A stretch of DNA of 64,000 nucleotides from CAYFHQ01 sp964342805 (GTDB taxonomy: Bacteria; Bacillota; Clostridia; Peptostreptococcales; Acidaminobacteraceae): assembly GCA_964342805.1 (NCBI GenBank), contig CAYFHQ010000009.1, forward strand, positions 1 through 64,000. The letters are read 5' to 3'. Positions 49,653 through 58,835 of the stretch are shown here, piece after piece. The position numbers and the translations under genes were made by a program. Each line of letters begins with the position of its first letter. Position 1 is the first letter of the stretch. The notes under the pieces are model-generated. The model was not told the DNA's origin. It did not search any database and saw only the letters and a program-made list of their open reading frames with translations.

Positions 49653-51308
49653 CTACTTCTTCTTCCAAGAAGACTTCAAGTTTACAATGCGGTTGAAGAC
49701 CAGGAGGTCTTCGCTTGTGTCCTTGGTGTCCACGCTGAAGTAGCCGTGGCGTAGGAATTGGAACTTGTCTCCCTTGTTGGCCTCAGCGAAGTGGGGCTCA
49801 ACCTTGCAGCCCTTTAGGACTTTTAGGGAGTTGTTGTTGAACTCTTTTTCACCGGTTTCTTCGTTGGTGATCATGAGGTCTTCGTAAATGCGGACTTCTG
49901 CGTCTACTGCATGGTCAGCACTTACCCAGTGGAGTACACCCTTGATCTTACGCTCTGTGAAGTCTAGACCAGACTTGGTTGCGGGATCGTAGGTACAGTG
50001 AAGTTCAACGATTTCACCCTTTTCGTCCTTGATCACTTCATTACAAGTAATGGCGTAAGCATGACGCAGACGGACTTCCTTGCCTGGGAAGAGGCGGAAG
50101 AATTTCTTAGGTGGGTTTTCCATAAAGTCTTCGCGGTCAATGTAGACCACGCGACCAAATGGCATGGACCGACCACCCATTTCAGGGCTTTCTGTATTGA
50201 GGTCACCTTCTACATACTCCACCTTGTCCTCTGGCCAGTTGGTAATGACCACTTTAAGAGGGTCAAGAACAGCCATTTGACGAGGTGCAGACAGTTTCAA
50301 GTCTTCACGAATACAGTAGTCTAACATTTCAGCGTCCACTGTGGAGTTGGACTTGGACACACCTACCATGTCCACGAAATCGCGGATGGCCTTTGGTGTA
50401 ACCCCTCGACGACGGAGACCCTGGAGGGTATGAAGACGGGGATCGTCCCATCCGTCAATCTTTCCTTCTTCCACAAGGGCACGGATAAAGCGCTTGGACA
50501 ATAGGACATTTTCTATGTCCAGGGGTGCAAACTCAATCTGCTGTGGTGGCGTTTGCCATGCACCAATTTCCCGTAGAACCCAGTCATAGAGCGGACGGTG
50601 GTTCTCAAACTCAATGGTACAAAGGGAGTGAGTTACCCCTTCAATGGCGTCCTCAATGGGGTGGGCATAATCATACATAGGATAAATGCACCACTTGTCA
50701 CCTGTATTGTGGTGGTGACTGCGGGCGATTCTATAGAGTACAGGATCACGCATGTTGAGGTTGGGTGACGTCATGTCAATTTTTGCACGTAGGACACGGG
50801 CACCATCATCAAACTTGCCGTCCTTCATTTGCTCGAACAATTCCAGATTTTCCTCTACCGTACGGTCACGGTAGGGAGACGCTTTACCTGGCGTTGTAAA
50901 GTCGCCTCGGTATTCCCGCATCTCTTCCGGTGTGAGGTCGTCCACATAGGCCTTGCCCTTTTGGATCAGGGTCACGGCGTGGTTATACATTTCGTCGAAG
51001 TAATCCGACGCAAAAAAGAGTGCGTCCCACTGGAAGCCCAACCACTGGACGTCCTTTTTGATTGCTTCTACGTATTCTGTGTCTTCTTTCACCGGGTTGG
51101 TGTCGTCAAAGCGCAGGTTGCACTTGCCACCATATTCCTGAGCCATGCCAAAATCAATACAAATGGCCTTGGCGTGACCAATGTGCAGGTAGCCGTTTGG
51201 TTCCGGTGGGAAACGGGTCTGCACCTTTCCATTGTATGCACCCGATTCCATGTCTTGATCTATGATCTGCTGAATAAAGTGACGGGATACAAATTCCTCG
51301 TTAGCCAT
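49653..51308 (-). CDS. glnS: Glutaminyl-tRNA synthetase
   Basis: The 551-residue class I enzyme charges tRNA-Gln. The catalytic motif is FPPEPNGYLHIGHAKAI, the KMSKS-type loop VLLSKRF, and LRFDDTNPVKEDTEYVEAIKKDVQWLGF identifies GlnRS rather than GluRS. C-terminal anticodon-binding beta barrels follow (about 345-545). The ATG at 51308 is chosen because AGGAGG lies 8 bases ahead. GlnRS in a Clostridium-type genome is not universal, since many use the GatCAB route. Confidence 0.95.
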   Translation of the reverse strand: MANEEFVSRHFIQQIIDQDMESGAYNGKVQTRFPPEPNGYLHIGHAKAICIDFGMAQEYGGKCNLRFDDTNPVKEDTEYVEAIKKDVQWLGFQWDALFFASDYFDEMYNHAVTLIQKGKAYVDDLTPEEMREYRGDFTTPGKASPYRDRTVEENLELFEQMKDGKFDDGARVLRAKIDMTSPNLNMRDPVLYRIARSHHHNTGDKWCIYPMYDYAHPIEDAIEGVTHSLCTIEFENHRPLYDWVLREIGAWQTPPQQIEFAPLDIENVLLSKRFIRALVEEGKIDGWDDPRLHTLQGLRRRGVTPKAIRDFVDMVGVSKSNSTVDAEMLDYCIREDLKLSAPRQMAVLDPLKVVITNWPEDKVEYVEGDLNTESPEMGGRSMPFGRVVYIDREDFMENPPKKFFRLFPGKEVRLRHAYAITCNEVIKDEKGEIVELHCTYDPATKSGLDFTERKIKGVLHWVSADHAVDAEVRIYEDLMITNEETGEKEFNNNSLKVLKGCKVEPHFAEANKGDKFQFLRHGYFSVDTKDTSEDLLVFNRIVNLKSSWKKK

Positions 51309-51456
51309 GTTCTCGTCCTCCTTTGGTCGATTTCTCATTCTGATATGGTATCACACTTTCATGCAATTTGAAAGCAATGCCAGTGGCGGGAAAAGGCTGT
51401 TTCAAGCCCCACCCAAAGGGTAATTAATTTTGAAGAACGTCTATAGGGGGAAGACT

Positions 51457-53079
51457 ATGAAAACAGATCTAGAAATCATGGAATACTACAAGGCAATATT
51501 CAATCATATGGACGAATTTATTGGTCTCCTTGACCCAAAGGGAATCCTACTGGAAGCCAATCCTTCTTCATTGAATTTTATTGGGTGTACCATGGAGGAC
51601 GTCAAGGGACAACTTTTTTGGGAAACCCCGTGGTGGTCCAGTACGCCCAACGAGCAGGAGAAGCTAAAGCAGGCTGTTTTTAAGGCTGCAAGAGGTGAAT
51701 CCTCCCATTTTATTACCAAACATGTGAACCCAGACGGTACACCCTTAATCATCGACTTTACATTAAGCCCCATCTATGACGACAATGGCACACTCAAATG
51801 GTTGGTTCCTGAAGGCCGTAATATTACCGAACTCCGTCAAGCGCGCAAAGCCTTCGAAATCAGCGAAAAAAAGTATAAAACCCTGTTTGAGCAATCCTCC
51901 GATCCCATTCTTATCCTTCAGAATGAACATATCCAAGAATGTAACGAGGCTGCAGCCCTTCTCCTTGGCTTGTCTACAACCCAGGACCTAATCGGATCTC
52001 AGTTGACAGACTTGACCCCCTTACAGCAACCGGGTGGCCAGGCATCCAGCGATTACTGCCATGCTTTTATGGAAAGCGCTTATGTTCGAGGACGGGGGCG
52101 GGGTGAAATGTACCTTAAGAATTCAGAAGGTATTATTGTCCCTGTGGAGTTATCCATTACCGCCATACCAGACCCAGTCCATCGGGTTCTCCATGTTATT
52201 CTCAGGGATATCACAGAGCAAAAACAACAGGAAGCCGAAATTCGATCACTCAATGAGGAACTTCGTAGGAAGGTAAAAGCAACCGCTAACGAGTTGGAAC
52301 AGGCAACGGACATACTCGAGTCCTCCATAGAACAACTGGCCCACTCAGAAAAGCTGGCTGCCCTGGGCTCCCTCATGCCAGGCTTTAGCCACGAACTCAA
52401 CACCCCCATGGGGGTCAGCGTGACAACTGCCTCCTTTATCCATGACTCGGTTTCCAGGATCGACCGGAAGATGCGGGCTGGCGAACTGACCAAAACGGAT
52501 TTCGATCGGTTTGTTGCCGACACTTTGGAGGCTTCCAAGGCCATGTTGACCAACCTGGACCGGGCGGCACGGATGGTCTTTAGTATTAAAAACATTTCCA
52601 CTGACCAGGTCAGTGATATCAAGCGTCTCTTTAACTTCCGGGAATATCTTGAGGACTTAATCTTGAGCCTCCACTCGGAAACGAAAAAGTACAACTGTCA
52701 AATCCGGATCGACTGTCCTGAGGCCCTGAATATCCGGTCGGTGCCAGGGATTTACTCTCAGATTTTCACCAACCTCATTATCAACTCCCTCCAGCACGGG
52801 CTCATTGGTGACTACACCTGCGAGGTGGACATTAATGTGGATATCAAGGGCACCCACCTCATGGTGGAATACAAGGACAACGGCCAAGGGATGGATGAAG
52901 AAACCCGGCGCCAAGCCTTTGACCCCTTCTACACCACCAAGCGAGAGGACGGCAATACAGGCCTGGTCATGCATATCATCCACGACCTGGTGACAGAGGC
53001 CCTGGAAGGCAGTATTCAGCTGGATAGCCGGATCGGGGAAGGCATTCGAATTTATATGGAGATTCCACTAGAGGAATAG
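51457..53079 (+). CDS. PAS-PAS sensor histidine kinase
   Basis: The 540-residue cytoplasmic kinase has two PAS domains (about 5-125 and 135-265), a coiled coil (about 265-305) and a dimerisation/phosphoacceptor helix with the conserved His in GFSHELNTPMG. The HATPase domain (about 395-540) shows an N box near IFTNLIINSLQHG and a G1 box in DNGQGMD. The G2 box reads GNTGLVM rather than the usual GTGLGL, so ATP binding may be atypical. The ATG at 51457 has AGGGGG ahead. No response regulator is adjacent. Confidence 0.9.
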   Translation: MKTDLEIMEYYKAIFNHMDEFIGLLDPKGILLEANPSSLNFIGCTMEDVKGQLFWETPWWSSTPNEQEKLKQAVFKAARGESSHFITKHVNPDGTPLIIDFTLSPIYDDNGTLKWLVPEGRNITELRQARKAFEISEKKYKTLFEQSSDPILILQNEHIQECNEAAALLLGLSTTQDLIGSQLTDLTPLQQPGGQASSDYCHAFMESAYVRGRGRGEMYLKNSEGIIVPVELSITAIPDPVHRVLHVILRDITEQKQQEAEIRSLNEELRRKVKATANELEQATDILESSIEQLAHSEKLAALGSLMPGFSHELNTPMGVSVTTASFIHDSVSRIDRKMRAGELTKTDFDRFVADTLEASKAMLTNLDRAARMVFSIKNISTDQVSDIKRLFNFREYLEDLILSLHSETKKYNCQIRIDCPEALNIRSVPGIYSQIFTNLIINSLQHGLIGDYTCEVDINVDIKGTHLMVEYKDNGQGMDEETRRQAFDPFYTTKREDGNTGLVMHIIHDLVTEALEGSIQLDSRIGEGIRIYMEIPLEE

Positions 53080-53102
53080 GTCCTACTAAACTATGCAAGT
53101 AA

Positions 53103-53142
53103 AAAGGCACCACATGGATATGAGTCATCCATGGGTGCCTTT
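53103..53142. terminator. Terminator after the PAS histidine kinase
   Basis: AAAGGCACC pairs with GGTGCCTTT, and ATGGAT pairs with ATCCAT inside. There is only a moderate T-tract (TTTGGCTTTG) on the plus side and AAAAAGG on the minus side. Confidence 0.7.
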
Positions 53143-53175
53143 GGCTTTGAACTTACACTTTAGTTTGGTCTCGTT

Positions 53176-53544
53176 TTACGCTTCGTTAAGGTTATACGCA
53201 GCCAATGGATCAAGTCCATAGCTGTTTTGCCCGTCTGTTCCCTTCACAAAGGCCAAAAGAATTGCTGGATACAAATTCACAAGTGGAACGAGCATCAACA
53301 AAATAAACAGGCCTGACTTATCCAGGTCATGGGCACGTTTAACCGATTGGCAAATACCAACATATGTTGATACCAATGACAATACGATGTAGATAGACAA
53401 CCCAAGTCCATTCTGAAAAACTGACGTTGCAATAGCAGCAGGAATACCAAAAATAATTCCTGTCAGAATTGAGTATCCCCAATATTTTGCACGGTTGATT
53501 CTACCCTGCATAGTGAACATTTCGCTAAAATAATTTTCAAACAT
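53176..53544 (-). CDS. DUF805 family membrane protein
   Basis: The 122-residue protein has about three or four TM helices and family motifs: GRINRAKYWGYSIL near the N terminus, RAHDLDKSGLFILLMLVPLVNLYPAILL and KGTDGQNSYGLDPL at the C terminus. DUF805 proteins are common small membrane proteins of unknown function. The ribosome site is weak, and the gene stands alone between two terminators. Confidence 0.9.
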   Translation of the reverse strand: MFENYFSEMFTMQGRINRAKYWGYSILTGIIFGIPAAIATSVFQNGLGLSIYIVLSLVSTYVGICQSVKRAHDLDKSGLFILLMLVPLVNLYPAILLAFVKGTDGQNSYGLDPLAAYNLNEA

Positions 53545-53634
53545 TTTATAGCCCCTTTACCTGATCCAAAGCCTGATAAGAGTATACAATATTTCGAACT
53601 AATTTCCAATAATTGATTTTTAGTACAATGGAAC

Positions 53635-53673
53635 AAAAGAAAAAGCTACTACAACTAAAAGTCGTAGTAGCTT
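53635..53673 (-). terminator. Terminator of the M20 dipeptidase operon
   Basis: AAGCTACTAC and GTAGTAGCTT form a perfect 10-bp stem, followed on the minus strand by TTTTTCTTTT, about 38 bases after the stop. Confidence 0.85.
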
Positions 53674-53710
53674 CAATACTTTGTGATGAACCTTTGTCAG
53701 GATTGACAAA

Positions 53711-55162
53711 TTACTCAATCGCACCCAAAACATCCACCAAGAACTCATAAATCCGTTGAACGGACCCAATGGACATTTTCTCACCTGGGGTGTGGACCTC
53801 ATAGAGGTTTGGACCCATGGAGACCATGTCGATGTCGCCCACTTTTTCTTTGAGTAGGCCACACTCTAGGCCGGCGTGGATGGCGTCTACCTTAATGGAG
53901 GCACCGTACTTTTCTTCCCAGATTTTCGCCATGAGGTCACGGATGGGGCTGTCCACCTTGTATTCCCATTCAGGATAATCGGCTACCAGCTCATGCTCGG
54001 CTTCCAACAGTTCACAAATGGTCTGGATTCGAAGGGCAATTTCCGTCTTCAGTGACCGAACAGAAGACCGGATGGCACTGGAGAAGGTCAGGGTCTTGTC
54101 GTCTCTGGTCAAAACGCCTAAGTTTGTGGAACTTTCCACGAGGCCTTCCACATCGTTGCTCATGGACTGAACGCCGTTGGGAATGAGACGCAGGATCGTG
54201 ATAATTGCGTGCTTGGTCACGTCGTTGAAGCGGTCTGCGGGCGCATCCATTGCTTGGATGTCCACATGTAGTGACGGATCAGCCGTCTGGTACTCATTTT
54301 GCAGGGCTTCTTCGAAGCAAGACACTTCTTTTTTGAAGTCTTCCACCACGTCTTCATGGACATGGACAATGACGTCACCAAACTTGGCAATGGCGTTCAT
54401 TTTTTCGCCACCACCAATGTCAGACACTTCCACGTCAAAGGCCCGGTCCACATATTCCAGGAGTCGACCCAGAAGTTTTAGGCCATTGGCCCTGTTCTTA
54501 TTGATTTCAATGCCGGAGTGACCCCCTTGTAGGCCCCGGATACCCAGCTTAAAGGCCTTGGTATACTCGGCCTTCTCATAGGTCAAAGGCAGGTGGATCA
54601 AGGAGTTTACACCGCCGGCGCAAGACGCCAAGAGGGTGCCCTCTTCTTCTGAATCGATATTGATTAGGATGTCACCAGAAATGTTTTCTGGCTGCAGGCC
54701 CATGGCCCCGTCCATACCTGTTTCTTCAGCCACCGTAAAGAGGGCTGTCACAGGGGGGTGGGCCAGGTCCTTGGACTCCAGAACTGCCATGGCCATGGCT
54801 ACGGCAATGCCGTTGTCAGCGCCGAGGGTCGTTCCGTTGGTACGGACATAGTCGCCGTCTACCACTACGGGAATGGCGTCCTTTTCAAAATCGAAGTCCA
54901 TGCCTTCCAGCTTGGTGCACACCATGTCCATGTGACCCTGGAGGATCACGGTTGGTGCACTTTCCTTGCCTGGAGTGCCCGGCTTTTTAATAATGACGTT
55001 GAGGCAGTCCTCCTGGATCACTTCTAGACCCAGGTCTCTACCAAATGACGCCAGATAGTCGCTTACTGCTTGCTCGTTGCCTGACTCCCGGGGAATGGTT
55101 GTCAGCTTTTCAAAGTGTCTGAATACAGCTTCTGGCTGTAGTCCACCCATTACATAATCCAT
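53711..55162 (-). CDS. pepD: M20 family beta-Ala-His (aminoacyl-histidine) dipeptidase
   Basis: The 483-residue zinc dipeptidase has visible metal ligands: His in LQGHMDMV, Asp in LGADNGIAV, Glu in AEETGMDGA, Asp of NIDSEEEG and His near the C-terminal IHAGLECGLL. It degrades small peptides in the cytoplasm. It is 9 bases downstream of the M3 oligoendopeptidase gene, so both may share a transcript and act in successive steps of peptide breakdown. Confidence 0.94.
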   Translation of the reverse strand: MDYVMGGLQPEAVFRHFEKLTTIPRESGNEQAVSDYLASFGRDLGLEVIQEDCLNVIIKKPGTPGKESAPTVILQGHMDMVCTKLEGMDFDFEKDAIPVVVDGDYVRTNGTTLGADNGIAVAMAMAVLESKDLAHPPVTALFTVAEETGMDGAMGLQPENISGDILINIDSEEEGTLLASCAGGVNSLIHLPLTYEKAEYTKAFKLGIRGLQGGHSGIEINKNRANGLKLLGRLLEYVDRAFDVEVSDIGGGEKMNAIAKFGDVIVHVHEDVVEDFKKEVSCFEEALQNEYQTADPSLHVDIQAMDAPADRFNDVTKHAIITILRLIPNGVQSMSNDVEGLVESSTNLGVLTRDDKTLTFSSAIRSSVRSLKTEIALRIQTICELLEAEHELVADYPEWEYKVDSPIRDLMAKIWEEKYGASIKVDAIHAGLECGLLKEKVGDIDMVSMGPNLYEVHTPGEKMSIGSVQRIYEFLVDVLGAIE

Positions 55163-55171
55163 AACCTTCTC

Positions 55172-56866
55172 CTATAGCTTTGTATCGTCTACCTTGTCCA
55201 ACCACTGCTTTACAGGTTCCACAACAGACTTAATGGTACCGTCCACAAATGGATTTTGTAGGTTGGCATAGTCCACCAAGTTCACGAAGGACTGGCTACC
55301 ACCGGCCTGGCATAGACGTAGGTAGTCTGCCCATGCAGTTTCCTTGTCCTCTCTGGATTTTACCCAGAACTGGAGGGCGCAAACTTGGGCTAGGGTGTAG
55401 TCGATATAGTAGAAAGGCATACCGAAAATGTGCATTTGCTTGTACCAGAAGGTCCCCTTTTCTAGGAATGGCACGTCTGTGTAGTCACGGTGGGGCAGGT
55501 ACTTCTTCTCGATCTCTCTCCACTTGACCTTACGCTCGTCAGGCGTTGCATTTGGGTTCTCATAAACAAAGTGCTGGAACTCGTCCACGGTAACGCCGTA
55601 TGGGATAAAGAGGAGGGCTTCAGACAGGTGCTCAAACTTGTACTTGTCCGTGTCTTCTTTAAAGAAGTTTTCCATCCAAGGCCATGCAAAGAATTCCATG
55701 GACATGGAGTGGATCTCGCAAGCTTCATACGTTGGGAAGGCATATTCAGGCACTGTCAGCTCACGGCTGGAGTAGCCCTGGAAGGCGTGTCCCGCTTCGT
55801 GGGTCAGTACGTCTACGTCACCTGACGTCCCGTTGAAGTTGGAGAAGATAAAGGGTGCTTTTTCCGTCGAGATATAGGAGCAGTAGCCACCTGGAGCCTT
55901 GCCTTCTTTGGCCACAAGGTCCAGTAGCTCGTTGTCGTACATGAAAGAGAAGAACTCATGGGTTTCAGGGGACATTTCCTTGTACATTTGTCGACCCTGG
56001 TCCACGATCCAGTCTGGCTCACCCTTTGGCACTGGGTTGCCACTGGTGAAGACCAATTGCTCGTCGAAGTACTGGAGTTCGTCCAGACCCAGACGCTTCT
56101 GCTGGCGCTGGCGGAGTTCTTGGCTGAGAGGCACAAGGGACTCCAGGACCTGCTTGCGGTAGTTGGCCACTTCTGGGGCACCGTAGTCAGACCGCATCAT
56201 CCGCATGTAGCCCAGGGGCACAAAGTTGTCATAACCCAGCTTGAGGGCGATTTCATGGCGGATTTTCACCAACTGGTCATAAAGGTCGTCAAACTTGGCT
56301 TCATTTTCTTCAAAGTAGCCGAAGTAAGCCAGGGAGGCTGCCTTGCGGACTTCACGGTCCTTGTCCTTCATGAAGGGAACCATCTGTGCCAGGGTTCTTT
56401 CCTCCCCTTGGAAAGGAATTTTCGCAGCTGCCATGAGCTTTTGGTACTCAGTTGCCAGCTTGTTTTCATTTTGCAGGTCTCCAATGATTTTTTCATCGAA
56501 GGACTTGATCTGCATTTCAGCCAGGTTGAAGAGTTGCTCTCCCCACTGGGCTTCCAGTTCACTGCGGAACTTGGAACCGATTAAGGCCTTGTAAAAATCA
56601 CTGATCAGCTTTTCATAGTGGGGCATTTGCTCGTCTAGGAAGGCCTGCTCTTTTTCGTAGAAGCCGTCTCGTGTGTCAATGGTGTGACGGATTTGGGCAA
56701 TGGCGCCCAGGGACTCAAACTTGGACCGAACTTTATTGATTTCAGCGATGACAGTATTTTGCTCTTCAGCAGAAGTGGCTGCTTCAAATTTAGCTAGTTG
56801 GTCGGCAAAAATAGATTTTGCCTCGTCCATATTGGGACGTTCGTACAAATACTCTGAAAATTTCAT
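55172..56866 (-). CDS. M3 family oligoendopeptidase (PepF-like)
   Basis: The 564-residue zinc metallopeptidase has the HExxH motif VDVLTHEAGHAFQGY (about residues 350-356) and a downstream Glu in SMEFFAWPWM/ALLFIPYG region typical of family M3. The protein is largely helical and cytosolic. GGAGGAAACTG precedes the start. It cuts peptides of roughly 6-20 residues in other members; the downstream PepD-type dipeptidase can finish the job. Confidence 0.93.
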   Translation of the reverse strand: MKFSEYLYERPNMDEAKSIFADQLAKFEAATSAEEQNTVIAEINKVRSKFESLGAIAQIRHTIDTRDGFYEKEQAFLDEQMPHYEKLISDFYKALIGSKFRSELEAQWGEQLFNLAEMQIKSFDEKIIGDLQNENKLATEYQKLMAAAKIPFQGEERTLAQMVPFMKDKDREVRKAASLAYFGYFEENEAKFDDLYDQLVKIRHEIALKLGYDNFVPLGYMRMMRSDYGAPEVANYRKQVLESLVPLSQELRQRQQKRLGLDELQYFDEQLVFTSGNPVPKGEPDWIVDQGRQMYKEMSPETHEFFSFMYDNELLDLVAKEGKAPGGYCSYISTEKAPFIFSNFNGTSGDVDVLTHEAGHAFQGYSSRELTVPEYAFPTYEACEIHSMSMEFFAWPWMENFFKEDTDKYKFEHLSEALLFIPYGVTVDEFQHFVYENPNATPDERKVKWREIEKKYLPHRDYTDVPFLEKGTFWYKQMHIFGMPFYYIDYTLAQVCALQFWVKSREDKETAWADYLRLCQAGGSQSFVNLVDYANLQNPFVDGTIKSVVEPVKQWLDKVDDTKL

Positions 56867-56943
56867 TCAGTTTCCTCCTGGTTACTTTTCATTCCTATCA
56901 ATTGCCTCTATTGTATACTAATTTTGTTGTACATTCAATTAAT

Positions 56944-58275
56944 TTAAACGTAGTCCGGGACCTCCTGGGTCCGGTTCATCTTTGCCACTACGGCCACCAG
57001 GGTCAGGGGCATGAGCCAGCATAAAAAGGCATAGGGTGCATAAGCCACTGCTGAGATCCCCGTCACGGACAGAATGATCAAGCCGTTGACGTTCCAGGGC
57101 ATGAGGGGGGCAATGATGGTCCCCGTGTCCGACACCGTTCGGGCCAAAACCTCGGGAGAAAGACCCTTGTCCTTGGCATGGGCCTCCACAGACTTCAGGG
57201 GCATAACAATACCCACGGTCTGGTCACAGGTCAGGATGGTCAAAACCATGCTGAGTATGCCGGTCTTGGCCACCAGGGTGGACGCCTTGTCTTGGGGCTT
57301 GATATACCGCTGGATGAGCCGGGTGGTCACCCCGCTTTGCTCTAGACAGGCCGCTAGGACAATGGCTGCCATTACGATAAAGAGGACTTCCACCATGCCG
57401 ACAACACCTCCGGACCTGAAAAGGCCTTGGAGTTGACGGACCCCTGTTGGGTCCTGATAGCCAAAGATGATGGCATTCAATACCCAAAGCAAGTCGTGAC
57501 CTGCCACTGTAATGCCAATCAGACCGCCTCCGGCAACCCCCGCCAAGAGGATTTGCAAGGTGGGCCTGCCCATGAGGGCCAGGATGACAATCCCCACTGG
57601 TACTAAGAACAAGAGGGGATGGACCACGTAATGGGTCTCCAGGAGGGCGATCAAGCCCCTTTCATTGACTACACCAGTCCTTGCATTAATAGTAAAACCC
57701 AATAGTCCGTATAAGACCGTCGTGATCCCAACCACCGGCAGTATGGTGGCCAGCATTTTCTTGACCAAGGCCTTATAGGACGAGCCAGATGTGGCAATAG
57801 TCAAGTTGAGTAGTCCCGATAGGGGGGACAACTTGTCAGATATAAAAGCCCCAGACACAGCAGCAGCCACCAGGTAAGGGGCTGGTATACCGAAGGCTAC
57901 TCCCACACCAATGACCGCGATCCCCAAGGTGGAAATGGTCCCCACAGCAGTGCCCATAAAATAGCCGACCACAGCTGTCATAAGGAAGATCAGGGGTAGG
58001 ATAAAAGAAGGATGTAAAAAGCGTATCCCGTAGTATGTAAAGGTTTGGACGATCCCGGAGATCAGCCAGGCTGACACCGAGGCCCCAATCAATAATATGA
58101 TCCCGTACAGCTGGACGTATTTCTTTACCTCCGGCCACAGGGAGAATTTCGTGCCATAGAATAAGGCAGCTACCCAAAGGATAGCCGCCACAAATCCAAC
58201 CAATAATGAAACGTTAAGTAGGATCGCCGCTCCTATGGCCAAAATTGCGCCGAAAACTGCGATCAGGTCCTTCAT
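56944..58275 (-). CDS. NhaC family Na+/H+ antiporter-like protein
   Basis: The 443-residue protein has about 12 TM helices and the NhaC pattern: PLIFLMTAVVGYFMGTAVGTISTLG, ISDKLSPLSG, LTCDQTVGIVMPLKS and DTGTIIAPLMPWNVNG. It would exchange Na+ or related substrates for protons and help pH or sodium balance. It overlaps the His-rich DUF1292 gene by one base (TAATG), so it is translationally coupled, which is an unusual partner. Confidence 0.92.
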   Translation of the reverse strand: MKDLIAVFGAILAIGAAILLNVSLLVGFVAAILWVAALFYGTKFSLWPEVKKYVQLYGIILLIGASVSAWLISGIVQTFTYYGIRFLHPSFILPLIFLMTAVVGYFMGTAVGTISTLGIAVIGVGVAFGIPAPYLVAAAVSGAFISDKLSPLSGLLNLTIATSGSSYKALVKKMLATILPVVGITTVLYGLLGFTINARTGVVNERGLIALLETHYVVHPLLFLVPVGIVILALMGRPTLQILLAGVAGGGLIGITVAGHDLLWVLNAIIFGYQDPTGVRQLQGLFRSGGVVGMVEVLFIVMAAIVLAACLEQSGVTTRLIQRYIKPQDKASTLVAKTGILSMVLTILTCDQTVGIVMPLKSVEAHAKDKGLSPEVLARTVSDTGTIIAPLMPWNVNGLIILSVTGISAVAYAPYAFLCWLMPLTLVAVVAKMNRTQEVPDYV

Positions 58276-58679
58276 TAGGCCTCTTCTTCCTCTTCGTCTT
58301 CTTCAACGGACTCGATCATGTCTGCAAAAGCATTGGACACGCGCTCGTACTCGTCGTCGTCTTCGATGTTGTGAAGGGCAGGACCTTCTTCATTTTCAGT
58401 ATACCCGTATAGGTAAGCTGTTTCCGTTTCTTGAGGTAGTACAGCAATGTACTCCTTGTCACCCAGCTCGAAAATAGCTAGAACGTCACAAGCCAATTCA
58501 GAACCGTCTTCCATTTCCAGATAGATCACTGCTGGGATCTTGTGGTCATGGTCATGGTGGTGATGGCCATGGTCATGGTCGTGGTCATGCATATGGTGCT
58601 GGCCGTCGCAACCGCAGCCCTTTTCTTCTTTATGGTCGTGTTTGCTGCAGCATCCGCCGCCGCCATGGATTTCTTTCAT
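58275..58679 (-). CDS. DUF1292 protein with His/Cys-rich N terminus
   Basis: The 134-residue protein has a C-terminal DUF1292 domain (about 47-110; VIYLEMEDGSELACDVLAIFELGDKEYIAVLP) and an acidic tail. Ahead of it, residues 1-46 are unusual: two Cys pairs (CC at 10-11, CGC at 22-24) and a 19-residue run (28-46) with 12 His. This looks like a metal-binding arm for Ni, Zn, Co or Cu, or a metal store. AAAGGAG precedes the ATG. Its stop overlaps the NhaC-like start. DUF1292 function is unknown. Confidence 0.88.
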   Translation of the reverse strand: MKEIHGGGGCCSKHDHKEEKGCGCDGQHHMHDHDHDHGHHHHDHDHKIPAVIYLEMEDGSELACDVLAIFELGDKEYIAVLPQETETAYLYGYTENEEGPALHNIEDDDEYERVSNAFADMIESVEEDEEEEEA

Positions 58680-58835
58680 AATGGTGCTCCTTTCAATCTA
58701 TCCAATGAAATGTGGTTCATTGTAGTCATTTACGTCCCCTTCATTATACCTGATTTCGTCGGCTCCATTCAGAAAACCTTTAAAGTGTTCTTTAAAATGT
58801 TACAATATTTGAGAAGAGAAAATCAGGAGGAAATG

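Noticed and set aside
49653..51308. Glutamyl-tRNA synthetase (gltX) for the class I synthetase
   Set aside because: The N-terminal RFPPEPNGYLHIGH and the FDDTNPVKEDTEYVE segment are GlnRS-type.
58542..58835. Upstream extension of the M29 aminopeptidase reading frame
   Set aside because: It lies on the opposite strand over the DUF1292 gene and has no ribosome site, whereas ATG 58836 has GGAGG at the right distance.
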